DNA of 64,000 nt from Gillisia hiemivivida (lineage in GTDB: Bacteria > Bacteroidota > Bacteroidia > Flavobacteriales > Flavobacteriaceae), in the NCBI RefSeq assembly GCF_007997295.1, contig NZ_VORY01000002.1, positions 62,001 to 126,000 of the forward strand. The letters run 5' to 3'. The notes beneath the pieces are model-generated. The model was not told the origin of the DNA, did no database searches, and saw only the letters and a list, made by a program, of their open reading frames with translations. The number at the start of each line of letters is the position of its first letter. The first letter of the stretch is position 1. Of this stretch, positions 8,607 to 17,860 are shown piece by piece. The translations under genes and the position numbers were made by a program.

Positions 8607-10793
8607 CTATTTTTTACCGATTTTTCGCTTTAATAATTGCGCATTAATAGCCACAATAACGGTACTTAAACTCATAAAAACAGCTCCAACGGCTGGTCCC
8701 AAAACGAAACCAGAAGAATAGAGTACACCAGCGGCTAGTGGAATGGCTACGACATTATATCCAGTTGCCCATATTAGATTCTGAATCATTTTGTTGTAAG
8801 TAGCTTTACCAAATAAAATTAGGTTCGCAATATCCTGTGGATTACTGTTTACCAATATAATATCGGCTGTTTCAGCTGCCACATCGGTTCCCGACCCAAC
8901 TGCAATACCAACGTTTGCTTGTGCCAAAGCAGGTGCGTCATTTACGCCATCGCCCGTCATTGCCACAAATTCCCCTTTTACTTGCAATTCTTTAACGATT
9001 TCTACTTTTTGATGTGGTAATACTTCAGCATAGTAACCGTCCAATCCAAGTTTATCGCTAACCGCTTTTGCCGTAATTTCATTATCTCCGGTTGCCATCA
9101 GGACTTTAATGTTATTCTTTTTAAATATTTTGATAGCCTCAGCAGATTCTGGTCTTATCTCATCAGCAAGAGCTATATATCCCGCCAATTGACCATCAAT
9201 CAACACAAATACCACAGTTTCCGCGGCATCGCTATAGGCATCTTCAGGAATGGTGATCTTTTCGTCTTTTAAATAACCAGGACTCACCACTTTTATTTGC
9301 TTACCTTCTACATTTGCCTCTACACCTTTGCCCGTAATCGCATTAAAGTTTTCAAGTTTTGGAATGGTAATATTGTCTTCTTTAACTTTTTTGATAACAC
9401 CTACAGCAATAGGATGTTCTGAACTTTGTTCTAATGCGCTAGAAAGCCTCAAAATTTCTTCTGATGAATACGTTTCATTTACAGATTCAATTCGGGTAAC
9501 GCCAAAATCCCCTTTGGTCAATGTTCCTGTTTTGTCAAACAATAAAACAGATATTTTACGCGATTCTTCAAACGCAGTTCTATTTCGGATTAACAATCCA
9601 TTTTGGGCAGAAACTGCGGTAGAAATGGCAACTACTAAAGGAATTGCAAGACCTAAAGCGTGTGGACAGGCAATAACCATAACGGTAACCATTCGTTCCA
9701 ATGCATATACAAAAGGAAATCCTAAAATCAACCAAACTGCCAGTGTTCCAAAACCAATTGCCAGAGCAATATAAGTCAACCACTTTGCAGCTCTATCAGA
9801 AAGGTTTTGCATTTTGGACTTGGTCTTTTGTGCTTCCTCTACCATCGTAATGACCTTGTTGAGGTAGCTGTCTTTTCCTGTATGTTCTACTTTTACTTGG
9901 ATACTTCCATTACCATTTACTGAACCTCCAATAACTTTATCTTTTTCTTCTTTTTTTACTGGTTTCGATTCTCCTGTAAGCATAGATTCATTCAGGTAAC
10001 TGGAACCTTCAATAATAATTCCATCAGCGGGAACTTTTTCTCCCGGCTTTACTAGAATTAGGTCATCCTTTAAAAGGTCTTCCAGTTTTATATCTTCTAT
10101 AGTATCGTCTTTTACCCGATGGGCTTCGGCGGGCATCATACTTACTAACAATTGCAATGCTTTGGACGCTCCAAGTACACTTTTCATCTCTATCCAGTGA
10201 CCTATAAGCATAATAGCGATAAGCGTAGCCAATTCCCAGAAAAAATCGACACCTTCTAGACCGAACACCGTGGCCGAACTATACACATAAGCCACGGTAA
10301 TTGCCATTGCTATAAGTGTCATCATACCAGGAGCACCCTTTTTGATTTCGGACCAGAATCCTTTTAGAAACGGCCAGCCACCATAGAAATAAACCACAGA
10401 GGAAAGGGCAAATAAGATATATTGGTTTCCCGGAAGCAGAAACTCATAGCCGATAAAGTCCTGAATCATCGGTGAGAAGAACAGTATGGGAAATGTAAGT
10501 ACAAGCGTTACCCAAAAACGTTTCTTGAAGTCGGCAATCATCATTTTATGATGATCGTGACCCATTTTCCCATGACCTGGGTTATGTCCTGAATGGTCAT
10601 CTTTTCCATGGTTCATTTTAGAATGATCTTCTTTTTTATTTTTCATCTTGGAATGATCCATTGCCGCATCTTGGCCGTGCTTGGTCTTTTCGGTGAAATT
10701 ATCTTTAATTTCAGTTTCTTTTTCCTTCCCTTCTTCCTTTGCGGGATCCTTACCTTTACCCTTATGACCGGGATGATGTTCGTGATTTTCCAT
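8607..10793 (-). CDS. copB: Copper-exporting P1B-type ATPase, CopB type
   Basis: 728 residues. The first ~90 residues are rich in His, Met, Lys and Asp (HEHHPGHKGK, HDHHKMM), a cytosolic metal-binding tail in place of CxxC HMA domains. Eight membrane helices are predicted, with the ion-binding motif CPH in VIACPHALGLAIPL, which marks the P1B-3 (CopB) class rather than CPC CopA. The actuator motif LTGESKPV, phosphorylation site DKTGTLTKG, SSEHPIAVG and the hinge TGDGVNDAPAL are intact. It pumps copper out of the cytoplasm. It is the first of the metal-resistance genes after the nucleotide/glycolysis cluster and drives the adjoining MFS gene. Confidence 0.95.
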   Translation of the reverse strand: MENHEHHPGHKGKGKDPAKEEGKEKETEIKDNFTEKTKHGQDAAMDHSKMKNKKEDHSKMNHGKDDHSGHNPGHGKMGHDHHKMMIADFKKRFWVTLVLTFPILFFSPMIQDFIGYEFLLPGNQYILFALSSVVYFYGGWPFLKGFWSEIKKGAPGMMTLIAMAITVAYVYSSATVFGLEGVDFFWELATLIAIMLIGHWIEMKSVLGASKALQLLVSMMPAEAHRVKDDTIEDIKLEDLLKDDLILVKPGEKVPADGIIIEGSSYLNESMLTGESKPVKKEEKDKVIGGSVNGNGSIQVKVEHTGKDSYLNKVITMVEEAQKTKSKMQNLSDRAAKWLTYIALAIGFGTLAVWLILGFPFVYALERMVTVMVIACPHALGLAIPLVVAISTAVSAQNGLLIRNRTAFEESRKISVLLFDKTGTLTKGDFGVTRIESVNETYSSEEILRLSSALEQSSEHPIAVGVIKKVKEDNITIPKLENFNAITGKGVEANVEGKQIKVVSPGYLKDEKITIPEDAYSDAAETVVFVLIDGQLAGYIALADEIRPESAEAIKIFKKNNIKVLMATGDNEITAKAVSDKLGLDGYYAEVLPHQKVEIVKELQVKGEFVAMTGDGVNDAPALAQANVGIAVGSGTDVAAETADIILVNSNPQDIANLILFGKATYNKMIQNLIWATGYNVVAIPLAAGVLYSSGFVLGPAVGAVFMSLSTVIVAINAQLLKRKIGKK

Positions 10794-10810
10794 AGTTTTT
10801 AGTTTGCTAG

Positions 10811-11104
10811 TTATCGTAATTTCTTTCTCATAGCTTCTGAAATATTTTCGGCATATACACCGTAGGCATCTACCAAGAGACCTTTTATTCCGTCTTTGGA
10901 AGATATAGCATATAGAATACTATTATCATCTGTACTACTCATTCCTTCAAAGCGATAGGTTTCATCCACTTTAAAATCTTCAGGATGGATCTCAATTTTG
11001 AGTGAAGCACATTTCAAACATTCAGGCGTTAAGTTGAAGTCATAGGGATATTCGTTTGCCTGTAAATCGTTTATTGCTTCTGAAAGTGTATCGTAATTTT
11101 TCAT
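10811..11104 (-). CDS. Conserved small protein (often labelled 'phosphoribosylpyrophosphate synthetase' in flavobacteria)
   Basis: 97 residues, soluble, no signal peptide: MKNYDTLSEAINDLQANEY at the start, one CxxC-like pair in LTPECLKCASLKI, and a conserved-looking core YRFEGMSSTDDNSILYAISS then KGLLVDAYGVYAENIS. From memory, relatives in Bacteroidetes genomes carry the name phosphoribosylpyrophosphate synthetase, but I see no PRPP loop or Prs fold elements in it, and it is far too short to be one. The name may come only from sitting near real prs genes, as here. Function unknown. Confidence 0.75.
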   Translation of the reverse strand: MKNYDTLSEAINDLQANEYPYDFNLTPECLKCASLKIEIHPEDFKVDETYRFEGMSSTDDNSILYAISSKDGIKGLLVDAYGVYAENISEAMRKKLR

Positions 11105-11110
11105 TTTTTT

Positions 11111-11749
11111 TTATTTATAGTTCATAGTAAAATAACTACCATCGTCTTCGGTAAATTTCTGAAAGGTCAATAAACCTTTTCCATTTAATTTCTCGTTAAC
11201 GATATAGTTGAGTTGCTTAATGCGAATTCCCCAAGCATAGGCCTTAATATTAATTTTTGATTTAATATTGTTACGGTCTAATTTTCGGTCGTAGATCTTT
11301 ATTATGCTTTTAGAACCAAAGAAATTCAACAAGCCCGAGTCAAAACTTATTTCCAGTTCAATGTCCTCTAGGTTATCCAAATCGTATAGATTTTTAAACT
11401 TTTTGGAGGTGGTATTGATTTCGGTTTCCTTAGATTTTGGGTTTGAAAACGGAAATGCCATAACCATTATACTAGCTTCATCTGGTTTACAGCGATAGGT
11501 CGTTGTGTATTTGTCGGTAGATTGTTTGTCCTTGTCAAACAGTTCGGTGATCACCATAATTTCATAATATCCATTCTTCTTTATAGCTTGGGCAGCTTCA
11601 AAAGTTTGTTTGTTTAAAAAAGCACTTTCTTCATCAAAATTTTCCCGAATTACAACTCTACCTGAAATCTGCCCAATGAGCATTTCGGTTTGTCCATTCA
11701 TCGTAAGGTTGAATAGGATAAAAAGTAGAATGAAACTTTGCTTTCTCAT
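11111..11749 (-). CDS. Secreted protein of unknown function
   Basis: 212 residues. The N-terminus MRKQSFILLFILFNLTMNGQ is a signal peptide, so the protein is periplasmic or exported. The remainder is a mixed, probably beta-rich domain with no motif I recognise (ITELFDKDKQSTDKYTTTYR, then ISFDSGLLNFFGSKSIIKIY). Its ATG overlaps the stop of the PRPP synthetase-like gene (ATGA-type overlap at 11746-11749), so it is translated from the same message. Nothing indicates a link to nucleotide metabolism beyond that. Confidence 0.7.
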   Translation of the reverse strand: MRKQSFILLFILFNLTMNGQTEMLIGQISGRVVIRENFDEESAFLNKQTFEAAQAIKKNGYYEIMVITELFDKDKQSTDKYTTTYRCKPDEASIMVMAFPFSNPKSKETEINTTSKKFKNLYDLDNLEDIELEISFDSGLLNFFGSKSIIKIYDRKLDRNNIKSKINIKAYAWGIRIKQLNYIVNEKLNGKGLLTFQKFTEDDGSYFTMNYK

Positions 11750-12639
11750 ATATGGTGCATTAATTTTTTAACTTCTTTTGCCATTACATCGCTCAAGTCA
11801 ATAGCATTTGAAGGATGTGGAATGGTATTGCAGGTTACTATTTTTTCGACTCCTGAATCCAACAGATCTTGATAGGCATTACCCGAAAAAACTGCGTGAA
11901 TGCCAATACATATTGGTGGTTTCATGCCTGCTTTTTTCAAATGTTTCACAGTTTCAATCATTGTTCGTGCAGTCGAGATAATATCATCCACCAAAATAGG
12001 TGTGGCCTCTTTGTATTTATCTACATCAGGAACCGAGACTTCCACATCACGGTCGCCGTAACGTACTTTCTGTAATACTGTAAAAGGTACCCCTGCATTT
12101 TTGGCAACCTCGGAAACCCATTGTTCGCTTTCAGAGTCGGGACCGATAAGAACAGGATTTTCGACGTTTTCCTTAATCCATTCTGAAATAGCATCAGCAG
12201 CGTGAATGACTTTGTTTGGGATGTGATAGACTTCACCCAAAGAGCTTATCCTGTGTAAGTGGGGATCTACAGTGGTAATACTATCGGCAAAACCAGAAAT
12301 CAATTTCCCGAAGTAAGCGGAGGTTACACCTTCACCTTCATTAAATACTTTGTCCTGACGCATATAGGCAAGGTATGGCGCTACCAAACAGGTACACATC
12401 GCTCCGAGAGATTTTGCAGTATGGCTCAAAAAGTAGAGTGGTAATAGTTTTTCGTCTGTTTCGTGCAGCGTGCAGACCAGTACTACACATTTATCCTTTA
12501 CATCGGATAATATACGTGTATAGGATTCTCCATCGGGAAAACTGCGTAACGTGGCTTTGCCTATTTCGGCATCCATTTTTGTGGCCAAAAGTTCTGTGAG
12601 CTTTTCATTTCCGGGAAGACTGAATAATATTGATTTCAT
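11746..12639 (-). CDS. Ribose-phosphate pyrophosphokinase-like (PRPP synthetase family, archaeal class III-like)
   Basis: 297 residues. The N-terminal half has FPDGESYTRI and DPHLHRI (ATP/Mg site, compare DxHxxQ in Prs). The C-terminal half has LIGPDSESEQW and the PRPP loop VDDIISTARTM. The loop replaces the GG/DTG pattern of bacterial Prs by an ISTART variant, closer to archaeal enzymes. Prs makes PRPP from ribose-5-phosphate and ATP; archaeal forms can also run in reverse. It sits 10 bp downstream of an AMP-phosphorylase-like gene, so a role in nucleotide recycling rather than biosynthesis is likely. This is probably not the housekeeping prs. Confidence 0.88.
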   Translation of the reverse strand: MKSILFSLPGNEKLTELLATKMDAEIGKATLRSFPDGESYTRILSDVKDKCVVLVCTLHETDEKLLPLYFLSHTAKSLGAMCTCLVAPYLAYMRQDKVFNEGEGVTSAYFGKLISGFADSITTVDPHLHRISSLGEVYHIPNKVIHAADAISEWIKENVENPVLIGPDSESEQWVSEVAKNAGVPFTVLQKVRYGDRDVEVSVPDVDKYKEATPILVDDIISTARTMIETVKHLKKAGMKPPICIGIHAVFSGNAYQDLLDSGVEKIVTCNTIPHPSNAIDLSDVMAKEVKKLMHHI

Positions 12640-12649
12640 AATATATTTT

Positions 12650-14152
12650 TTAAATAATGGTTATGATGTCGTCGTGGCTATTTTTATATTCCAAGGCATA
12701 ATCAAGTTCGCCTTTGGATTCTGCATATATAGTATATAGCAATTGGTTCTTTTCAATAATATCTTTCAAATGAACATTAAGAAGAATCCCTGCGGATTTA
12801 GATTGTGGCGCACCCGAAAGCTTTGCAAGTTTGGCAATCTTTCTGTTATCGATTCTTTCTAAAACTCCTGACTTTTCTGCCTTAATTTTGATTTTATAGG
12901 GTGCTAAAACAGGTAGTGTAAAGCGACCTTGAGCTTTACAAATGGCAATAAATTTTTCATAAGCTTTGCCAGATTCTAAAATTTGTCTTGCAATCTGGTT
13001 TCCCATTCCCGATTTAACTTTTCCAGAAAGTTCCAATAGTTCCCCTGCTAAAAGCAAGGCTCTTTCCGCTAGGTCATTTGGTGCATCAGATTCATTCTTC
13101 AAAACCTTTAATATATCGATAGCTTCTAAAGTAGGACCAATACCATTTCCAACAGGCTGCGTACCATCTGTAATAATAACTTTTACTTCTAAACCAACAG
13201 CTTTCCCCACGGTTTCCATATGTCCTTTTAATTGCTCTGCCATTTCTGTACTGCGTACTTTGGCGGTTTCTCCCACAGGAATATCAATTAAAACGTGTGT
13301 GGATCCTGCTGCAGCTTTCTTTGAAAGCACAGAGGCTATAAGCTGGCCTTCGCTATCAATATCTAAGGCTTTTTCTATTTTTATGAGCACATCATCCGCA
13401 GGGCTCAATTGTGCCGTGCCTCCCCATACTAAGCAGCCACCTTCCTTTTTAACCACTTCTTTTATTTCTTCTATAGAAAGTGCAACATTGGTTAATACTT
13501 CCATAGTGTCAGCCGTTCCCGCTGGAGATGTAATTGCCCGGGATGACGTTTTGGGCATCGTAAGGCCATAAGCAGTAACGATAGCCACCACGATAGGTGT
13601 GGTTCTGTTACCAGGCAAACCTCCAATACAGTGTTTGTCCACAACGATTTCTTTGCGCCAGTCCATCTGTTTTCCAGATACAATCATTGCTTTTGTGAGG
13701 TTTGATATTTCTTCAATATCCATCCTTCCTCCTGCACAGGCTGTAATGAATGCAGAAAGATGTATGTTGGAATAATCGCCTTCAACGATATCGGTTATAA
13801 TTTCGCTATAAGCGTTATAATCCAGTTTTTGATTATAGATTTTTGCCCGAACGTGGCTCAAAGATTCAATAGGTTCCAAATGTGAAACATAGAGGGTTTC
13901 ATTATGGGAAAGGTTCAGTTTTTTTTCCGCTGCATCCGATAGTCCAATTTCATTAGGCAACAGAATATCTGAATTTATAATATTGAGGCTTGCCACAATG
14001 GAAATATCTAGATTTGAAATACGAATTCTGGTAAGGGCTTCAAATCCTTCCGAAACACACACGTGACAATCTTCCCGCATATACACGACATTCTCGTTTT
14101 GTGTGTAGATTCCGAGATGTTTGTATTTCAATATATTTGAGTGTTGTTCCAT
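12650..14152 (-). CDS. AMP/thymidine phosphorylase-like enzyme (archaeal-type, 500 residues)
   Basis: An N-terminal extension of about 85 residues precedes a pyrimidine/AMP phosphorylase body, matching the long 'archaeal' thymidine phosphorylase family (TIGR02645-type) rather than the 440-residue DeoA. The phosphate-binding signature is DKHCIGGLPGNRTTPIVV; also seen are TSSRAITSPAGTADTMEVL, LSPADDVLIKIEKALDID and ITDGTQPVGNGIGP. In archaea the family phosphorolyses AMP, CMP or UMP to ribose-1,5-bisphosphate and base. No ribose-1,5-bisphosphate isomerase or RuBisCO is in the window, so the fate of the product is open. Thymidine phosphorylase activity is the alternative. Confidence 0.9.
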   Translation of the reverse strand: MEQHSNILKYKHLGIYTQNENVVYMREDCHVCVSEGFEALTRIRISNLDISIVASLNIINSDILLPNEIGLSDAAEKKLNLSHNETLYVSHLEPIESLSHVRAKIYNQKLDYNAYSEIITDIVEGDYSNIHLSAFITACAGGRMDIEEISNLTKAMIVSGKQMDWRKEIVVDKHCIGGLPGNRTTPIVVAIVTAYGLTMPKTSSRAITSPAGTADTMEVLTNVALSIEEIKEVVKKEGGCLVWGGTAQLSPADDVLIKIEKALDIDSEGQLIASVLSKKAAAGSTHVLIDIPVGETAKVRSTEMAEQLKGHMETVGKAVGLEVKVIITDGTQPVGNGIGPTLEAIDILKVLKNESDAPNDLAERALLLAGELLELSGKVKSGMGNQIARQILESGKAYEKFIAICKAQGRFTLPVLAPYKIKIKAEKSGVLERIDNRKIAKLAKLSGAPQSKSAGILLNVHLKDIIEKNQLLYTIYAESKGELDYALEYKNSHDDIITII

Positions 14153-14181
14153 ATTTATCTTAATTGAAAAGATTTTATGAT

Positions 14182-15558
14182 CTATTCTAATTCTTCAATA
14201 GTATATAATTGTGGTATTATAGCATCCCAAGAATAGGTTTCTTTGATACCTTTTTGTAATGCTTCCGCGCTTTCCTTTTCACCGTGAACTATGAAAATCC
14301 GTTCAGGTTTGTCTTTTATCTTACTCATCCAACCTATAAGCTCTGCGTGGTCGGCGTGTGCCGAAAGGCCTTCAATTTCAGCTACCTGCATTTTGAAAGG
14401 AACCCATTTACCATAAACTTTCAGTTCTTTTTCGCCTTCCAATAATTTTCTTCCACGGGTTCCTTCAGCTTGATAACCCACGAAAAGTAAAGTGTTATTA
14501 GGATTTTGCGCCTGTGTTTCAAGATAGTTGAGCATTCTACCACCTGTAAGCATACCACTTCCTGCAATAACGATTTTGGGTTTGTTATCAGTTCGTAATT
14601 CCATAGTTTCACGATAACTTTTTACGACCGTGAAATGTGAACACATTTCATCACATTCATTGTCTTCTAACCTGTGCCAATCCCTAGTGCGGTGGAACAG
14701 TTCCAATACACTAGCTCCCATTGGGCTGTCCATAATCATTTGTACTTTGGGTATTTTGTTCTCTTTTATTAATTTCCAAAAAATAAGCATCATTAATTGT
14801 GCACGTTCTACCGAAAAGCTCGGAACAAATAGACTACCACCTTTATTGACTGTATCCTTGACTAATTTTTCAATCTGCGGAATGGCTTCCACTTCATCAG
14901 GATGAAACCTTCCGCCGTAAGTAGATTCTATGAATAGCACATCTGCCTTTTTTGGTTTTAAAGGTGGAAACAATAGTAAATCATTAGTTCTTCCAATATC
15001 GCCTGAAAAAACAAAGCGTTTTCCGTGTAAATCCAACTCGATATAGGTAGCACCAAGAATGTGTCCGTTATATTGAAATCGAGCCTTGATACCTTCAAAC
15101 AATGAAATCCATTGTGCTTGCGGAACGCCCTTAAAATGCGGAATTGTTTTTTCTACATCGTTTAAATCGTATAATGGTTCTGCTGGGCTATGCTTTGAAT
15201 AACCTTCCTTATTAGCACGTTCGGCTTCCTGTTCCTGTATTTTCGCACTATCATTAAGTATAATTTTTGCGATGTCCAAGGTTGGATTTGTACCATAGAT
15301 AGGACCCTTAAATCCTTGTTTTACTAACCTTGGCAAGTATCCAGTATGATCTAAATGGCCGTGGGTAAGCAATACAACATCAATATCTGAAACTTCAACA
15401 GGTGGATGTTCCCAGTTTTTGAGACGTAACTCCTTAAGTCCCTGAAAAAGGCCACAGTCTACCAGTATTTTTCTATCTCCCGTGTCCAACAAATATTTTG
15501 AGCCAGTTACTGTACCTGCTGCGCCCAAAAAGTGGATATTAATTTTATTGTTTCTCAT
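14182..15558 (-). CDS. MBL-fold beta-CASP ribonuclease-like protein (YSH1/CPSF type)
   Basis: 458 residues with the zinc-binding motif THGHLDHTG (65-73), the FSGDIGRTNDLL motif with the bridging Asp, and the beta-CASP motifs (FVPSFSVERAQ, IVIAGSGMLTGGR, EIEGLSAHADHAEL and FIVHGEKESAEAL). Such proteins are RNA endo/exonucleases in archaea and eukaryotes and occur sporadically in bacteria. There is no KH domain, unlike archaeal aCPSF1. Its place between AMP phosphorylase and an ATP-cone/endonuclease protein suggests that RNA turnover feeds mononucleotides to the phosphorylase; this is inference. Confidence 0.9.
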   Translation of the reverse strand: MRNNKINIHFLGAAGTVTGSKYLLDTGDRKILVDCGLFQGLKELRLKNWEHPPVEVSDIDVVLLTHGHLDHTGYLPRLVKQGFKGPIYGTNPTLDIAKIILNDSAKIQEQEAERANKEGYSKHSPAEPLYDLNDVEKTIPHFKGVPQAQWISLFEGIKARFQYNGHILGATYIELDLHGKRFVFSGDIGRTNDLLLFPPLKPKKADVLFIESTYGGRFHPDEVEAIPQIEKLVKDTVNKGGSLFVPSFSVERAQLMMLIFWKLIKENKIPKVQMIMDSPMGASVLELFHRTRDWHRLEDNECDEMCSHFTVVKSYRETMELRTDNKPKIVIAGSGMLTGGRMLNYLETQAQNPNNTLLFVGYQAEGTRGRKLLEGEKELKVYGKWVPFKMQVAEIEGLSAHADHAELIGWMSKIKDKPERIFIVHGEKESAEALQKGIKETYSWDAIIPQLYTIEELE

Positions 15559-15573
15559 TTTTATAATATTAGT

Positions 15574-15864
15574 TTAGTGACCGCCACAACAGGAAGATGT
15601 GTTTCCTATATCTTGGTTCAACGTATATAACTCCACTATCTCATTAAATAAATTGCGAGAATCGACTTTAATAAGTAGAGCCAGCTTCTTTATGGATTTT
15701 TGCTCGGAGTTTACCATTTCCAATAATATTTCTAAGGCTTCTTCAAGAAGCTTTGGGTCATCTTCCAATGCTTGGTAAAATGGTTCGAAATCTATTTTGC
15801 ACTGTTGTTGCGGTTCTTCAGTTTTCATAAGTTTTGTATTTAAGATTGTTAAACTTTTTATCAT
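15574..15864 (-). CDS. Small acidic helical protein with C-terminal SSCCGGH
   Basis: 96 residues, no signal peptide or membrane segment. It is mostly alpha-helical and acidic (FYQALEDDPKLLEEALEILL), ending in IGNTSSCCGGH, a likely metal-binding tail. The ATG overlaps the stop of the upstream ATP-cone gene as TAATG, which supports the start at 15864; an alternative start, MKTEEPQQQC, is 12 codons later at 15828. I do not recognise the family. The Cys-Cys-Gly-Gly-His end and the metal-resistance context hint at metal binding. Confidence 0.65.
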   Translation of the reverse strand: MIKSLTILNTKLMKTEEPQQQCKIDFEPFYQALEDDPKLLEEALEILLEMVNSEQKSIKKLALLIKVDSRNLFNEIVELYTLNQDIGNTSSCCGGH

Positions 15865-16706
15865 TAAGTGCTTTTACATAGCGCTTCTGCATCTTCTAAA
15901 ATTTTCTTGTGTCTTTTCTTATCAATTCCTATCTGCTCCAATAGCGCAGGGTTTTCCTGAAGCTCATCACAGAGCACAATACCTTTATCCAATAATTTTG
16001 TTTTTTCAGCTTTGGTTATCGTTGTTAAGGCGGTAAGCGGGTGTAAGCCTGACTTGTCTATTCTATCCTTTAATCCGTTTCCCATAGGGTAATCCCAACT
16101 TGTCAATAGTAATCCTACACATTTACCATATTTTATAGCGTCACTTGTAAATCGAGTATTGGTGTACAAACCTCCTTTATGAAGTATAGTTTCGTGGCCT
16201 TTTTGATGCTCCCACTTCGCTTTTACATCCAAAAATCTTGATTGTATATATAATGGAATTTTCACATTGCAAAATCGTCCTTGGTCGCTGTGGAATTTAC
16301 ACTCAATCATATAATGGTTATTATCTTTTTGCGCTATCACATCCACTTCATGCTGCACACAATTACCTTGAACAATCTCACCAACTTTTGCATCATAACC
16401 TTCGTGCGTAAATAATTTACCCACCAGCTTTTCAAAAGGAAAGCCAGAGGGACCCAATTCCATCAAGGCTTTTTTGAGTTTGTACTTTGATGCACTTAGC
16501 CTTGATTTACCCTTTAGCATATTGAATGCTAATTGGTAAATTTTTTTAGTGGTCATTCCTTCTTCAATCTGCTCCTGTACCTTACGGGCTATATTCTGAA
16601 TAATATCTTCATCTGCCCCTGAACGCCGTAGGGAGTTGATGAGTTTGTTTACATCAAAAGCTTGGTACTCACCAGAGTATTTTTTTATTAAAACTGATTT
16701 ATTCAT
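15864..16706 (-). CDS. ATP-cone domain fused to an Mrr-like restriction endonuclease domain
   Basis: 280 residues. Residues 1-90 form an ATP-cone (KYSGEYQAFDVNKLINSLRR and KGKSRLSASKYKLKKALMEL), a nucleotide-sensing domain usually found in ribonucleotide reductase and NrdR. Residues 90-200 carry a PD-(D/E)xK nuclease core, with VDVIAQ (Asp122) and MIECKFH (Glu135-x-Lys137) as the catalytic set. The last ~80 residues are helical (KAEKTKLLDKGIVLCDELQE). A nuclease gated by (d)ATP level would fit the nucleotide-recycling neighbours. It has no partner methylase, so it is not a classical restriction enzyme. Confidence 0.85.
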   Translation of the reverse strand: MNKSVLIKKYSGEYQAFDVNKLINSLRRSGADEDIIQNIARKVQEQIEEGMTTKKIYQLAFNMLKGKSRLSASKYKLKKALMELGPSGFPFEKLVGKLFTHEGYDAKVGEIVQGNCVQHEVDVIAQKDNNHYMIECKFHSDQGRFCNVKIPLYIQSRFLDVKAKWEHQKGHETILHKGGLYTNTRFTSDAIKYGKCVGLLLTSWDYPMGNGLKDRIDKSGLHPLTALTTITKAEKTKLLDKGIVLCDELQENPALLEQIGIDKKRHKKILEDAEALCKST

Positions 16707-16708
16707 CG

Positions 16709-17539
16709 TTACACTTTAATGGTCATCACAGGCAATTCGGAATGATTGGTTATACCTTCAGCGATACTTTTGGAGAACAGGCTTAAAAAACCTGTACGTC
16801 CGGAGGTACACATAGCGATCAAATCGGCATCTTTATATTTTAAAAAATTGTTTATTCCTGTTTCTACGTCAGGTTCGTTATATACATTCAAGGTATACTT
16901 TTCCAGATCCGGAAATTTTTTCAAGAACTCCTTAATAGGGTTTAGCCCCTGCTCAATATTGTTAAAATCAGTCTGAGTATTGATTCTTAATAAATGGATA
17001 TTCGCTCCGCATTTTTCAGCAATCGAAATAACCTGCTCAAATGCTTCGTTCACATCTTGAAGAAAATCTGAAACAAAAATGATATCTTTGAAAGGAAAGG
17101 ATACTTCCTGGTCCTTAACCACGATTACTGGGACATCAGCTTTTCTCACAATTTTTTCTACATTGCTTCCCATTAATTCACGCACTCCGCCGCGTGTGCC
17201 GCTGCTTCCCGTAACTATAAAATCGTGATGAAAATGACCAGAATGTTTAAGGATATTTGCTTGTCCGCCATCAAATTCCAAAAAGGTACTGCATTCAATT
17301 CCTTGTCGTTCTGCTTTTTTCTGCAGTTCCCTCAGGTCGGCTTTTATACTCCCTATTTGTTTCACTGTTTCTGGATACCGCATTTCCTTTTGTTTATCCA
17401 ACTTTACCCAATCGACAGGGGTTTTTATCAAGTGGAAAAAATGGATTTCAGAATTATAAAGCTTCGCCAATTTAATTCCGAGTTCTGCCGCTTTATTGCA
17501 GTTTTCTGAAAAGTCTGTAGGTACGAGTATGTTATTCAT
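16709..17539 (-). CDS. Universal stress protein, two UspA domains in tandem
   Basis: 276 residues made of two Usp domains of about 140 residues each. The first ends with the ATP-binding pattern TGSSGTRGGVRELMGSNVEK and VPVIVV; the second has the weaker CTSGRTGFLSLFSKSIAEGI. These are cytoplasmic stress proteins that bind ATP and often accumulate under starvation, anaerobiosis or metal stress. It lies 2 bp from the ATP-cone/endonuclease gene, forming one operon with it and the genes below. The 321-bp gap upstream probably holds its promoter. Confidence 0.92.
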   Translation of the reverse strand: MNNILVPTDFSENCNKAAELGIKLAKLYNSEIHFFHLIKTPVDWVKLDKQKEMRYPETVKQIGSIKADLRELQKKAERQGIECSTFLEFDGGQANILKHSGHFHHDFIVTGSSGTRGGVRELMGSNVEKIVRKADVPVIVVKDQEVSFPFKDIIFVSDFLQDVNEAFEQVISIAEKCGANIHLLRINTQTDFNNIEQGLNPIKEFLKKFPDLEKYTLNVYNEPDVETGINNFLKYKDADLIAMCTSGRTGFLSLFSKSIAEGITNHSELPVMTIKV

Positions 17540-17860
17540 TTCATTAAATTTTAATTATTTTGTTTCCATTTAAAATCACAAATTTCTGCTCCGGTTACAA
17601 CAACGTTTGTTCGTCATAATTTGGCATTTTATAGTTCAGCCAAAAGAAAAACCAATACATGCTAAATATTTATACAAATCTCTATGAACCCTTTCGCTTC
17701 GTAATATCATAATGGGATCCTTCATATAATTGAAGTAAAAAAGATGGTCTGTTTTTGAGATATTCTTAAAATCTCGTAAAAGACCTATTTTTGCGGATTT
17801 TAAACCCACAGTTTTATACCAACAAAGGATCGTTTTCTATTTTTTAAATTACCCTATAAT
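17540..17860. other. Gene-free stretch between the aldolase and the stress-protein operon
   Basis: No open frame of note on either strand. It should hold the terminator of the permease-GAPDH-aldolase unit and the promoter of the Usp operon, but I find neither a strong hairpin with a T-run nor a good TAnnTTTG on the minus strand. It is AT-rich throughout. Confidence 0.5.

Noticed and set aside
11746-14152. Complete archaeal AMP-to-RuBisCO pathway
   Set aside because: Only the phosphorylase and Prs-like genes are present; no ribose-1,5-bisphosphate isomerase or RuBisCO is in the window.
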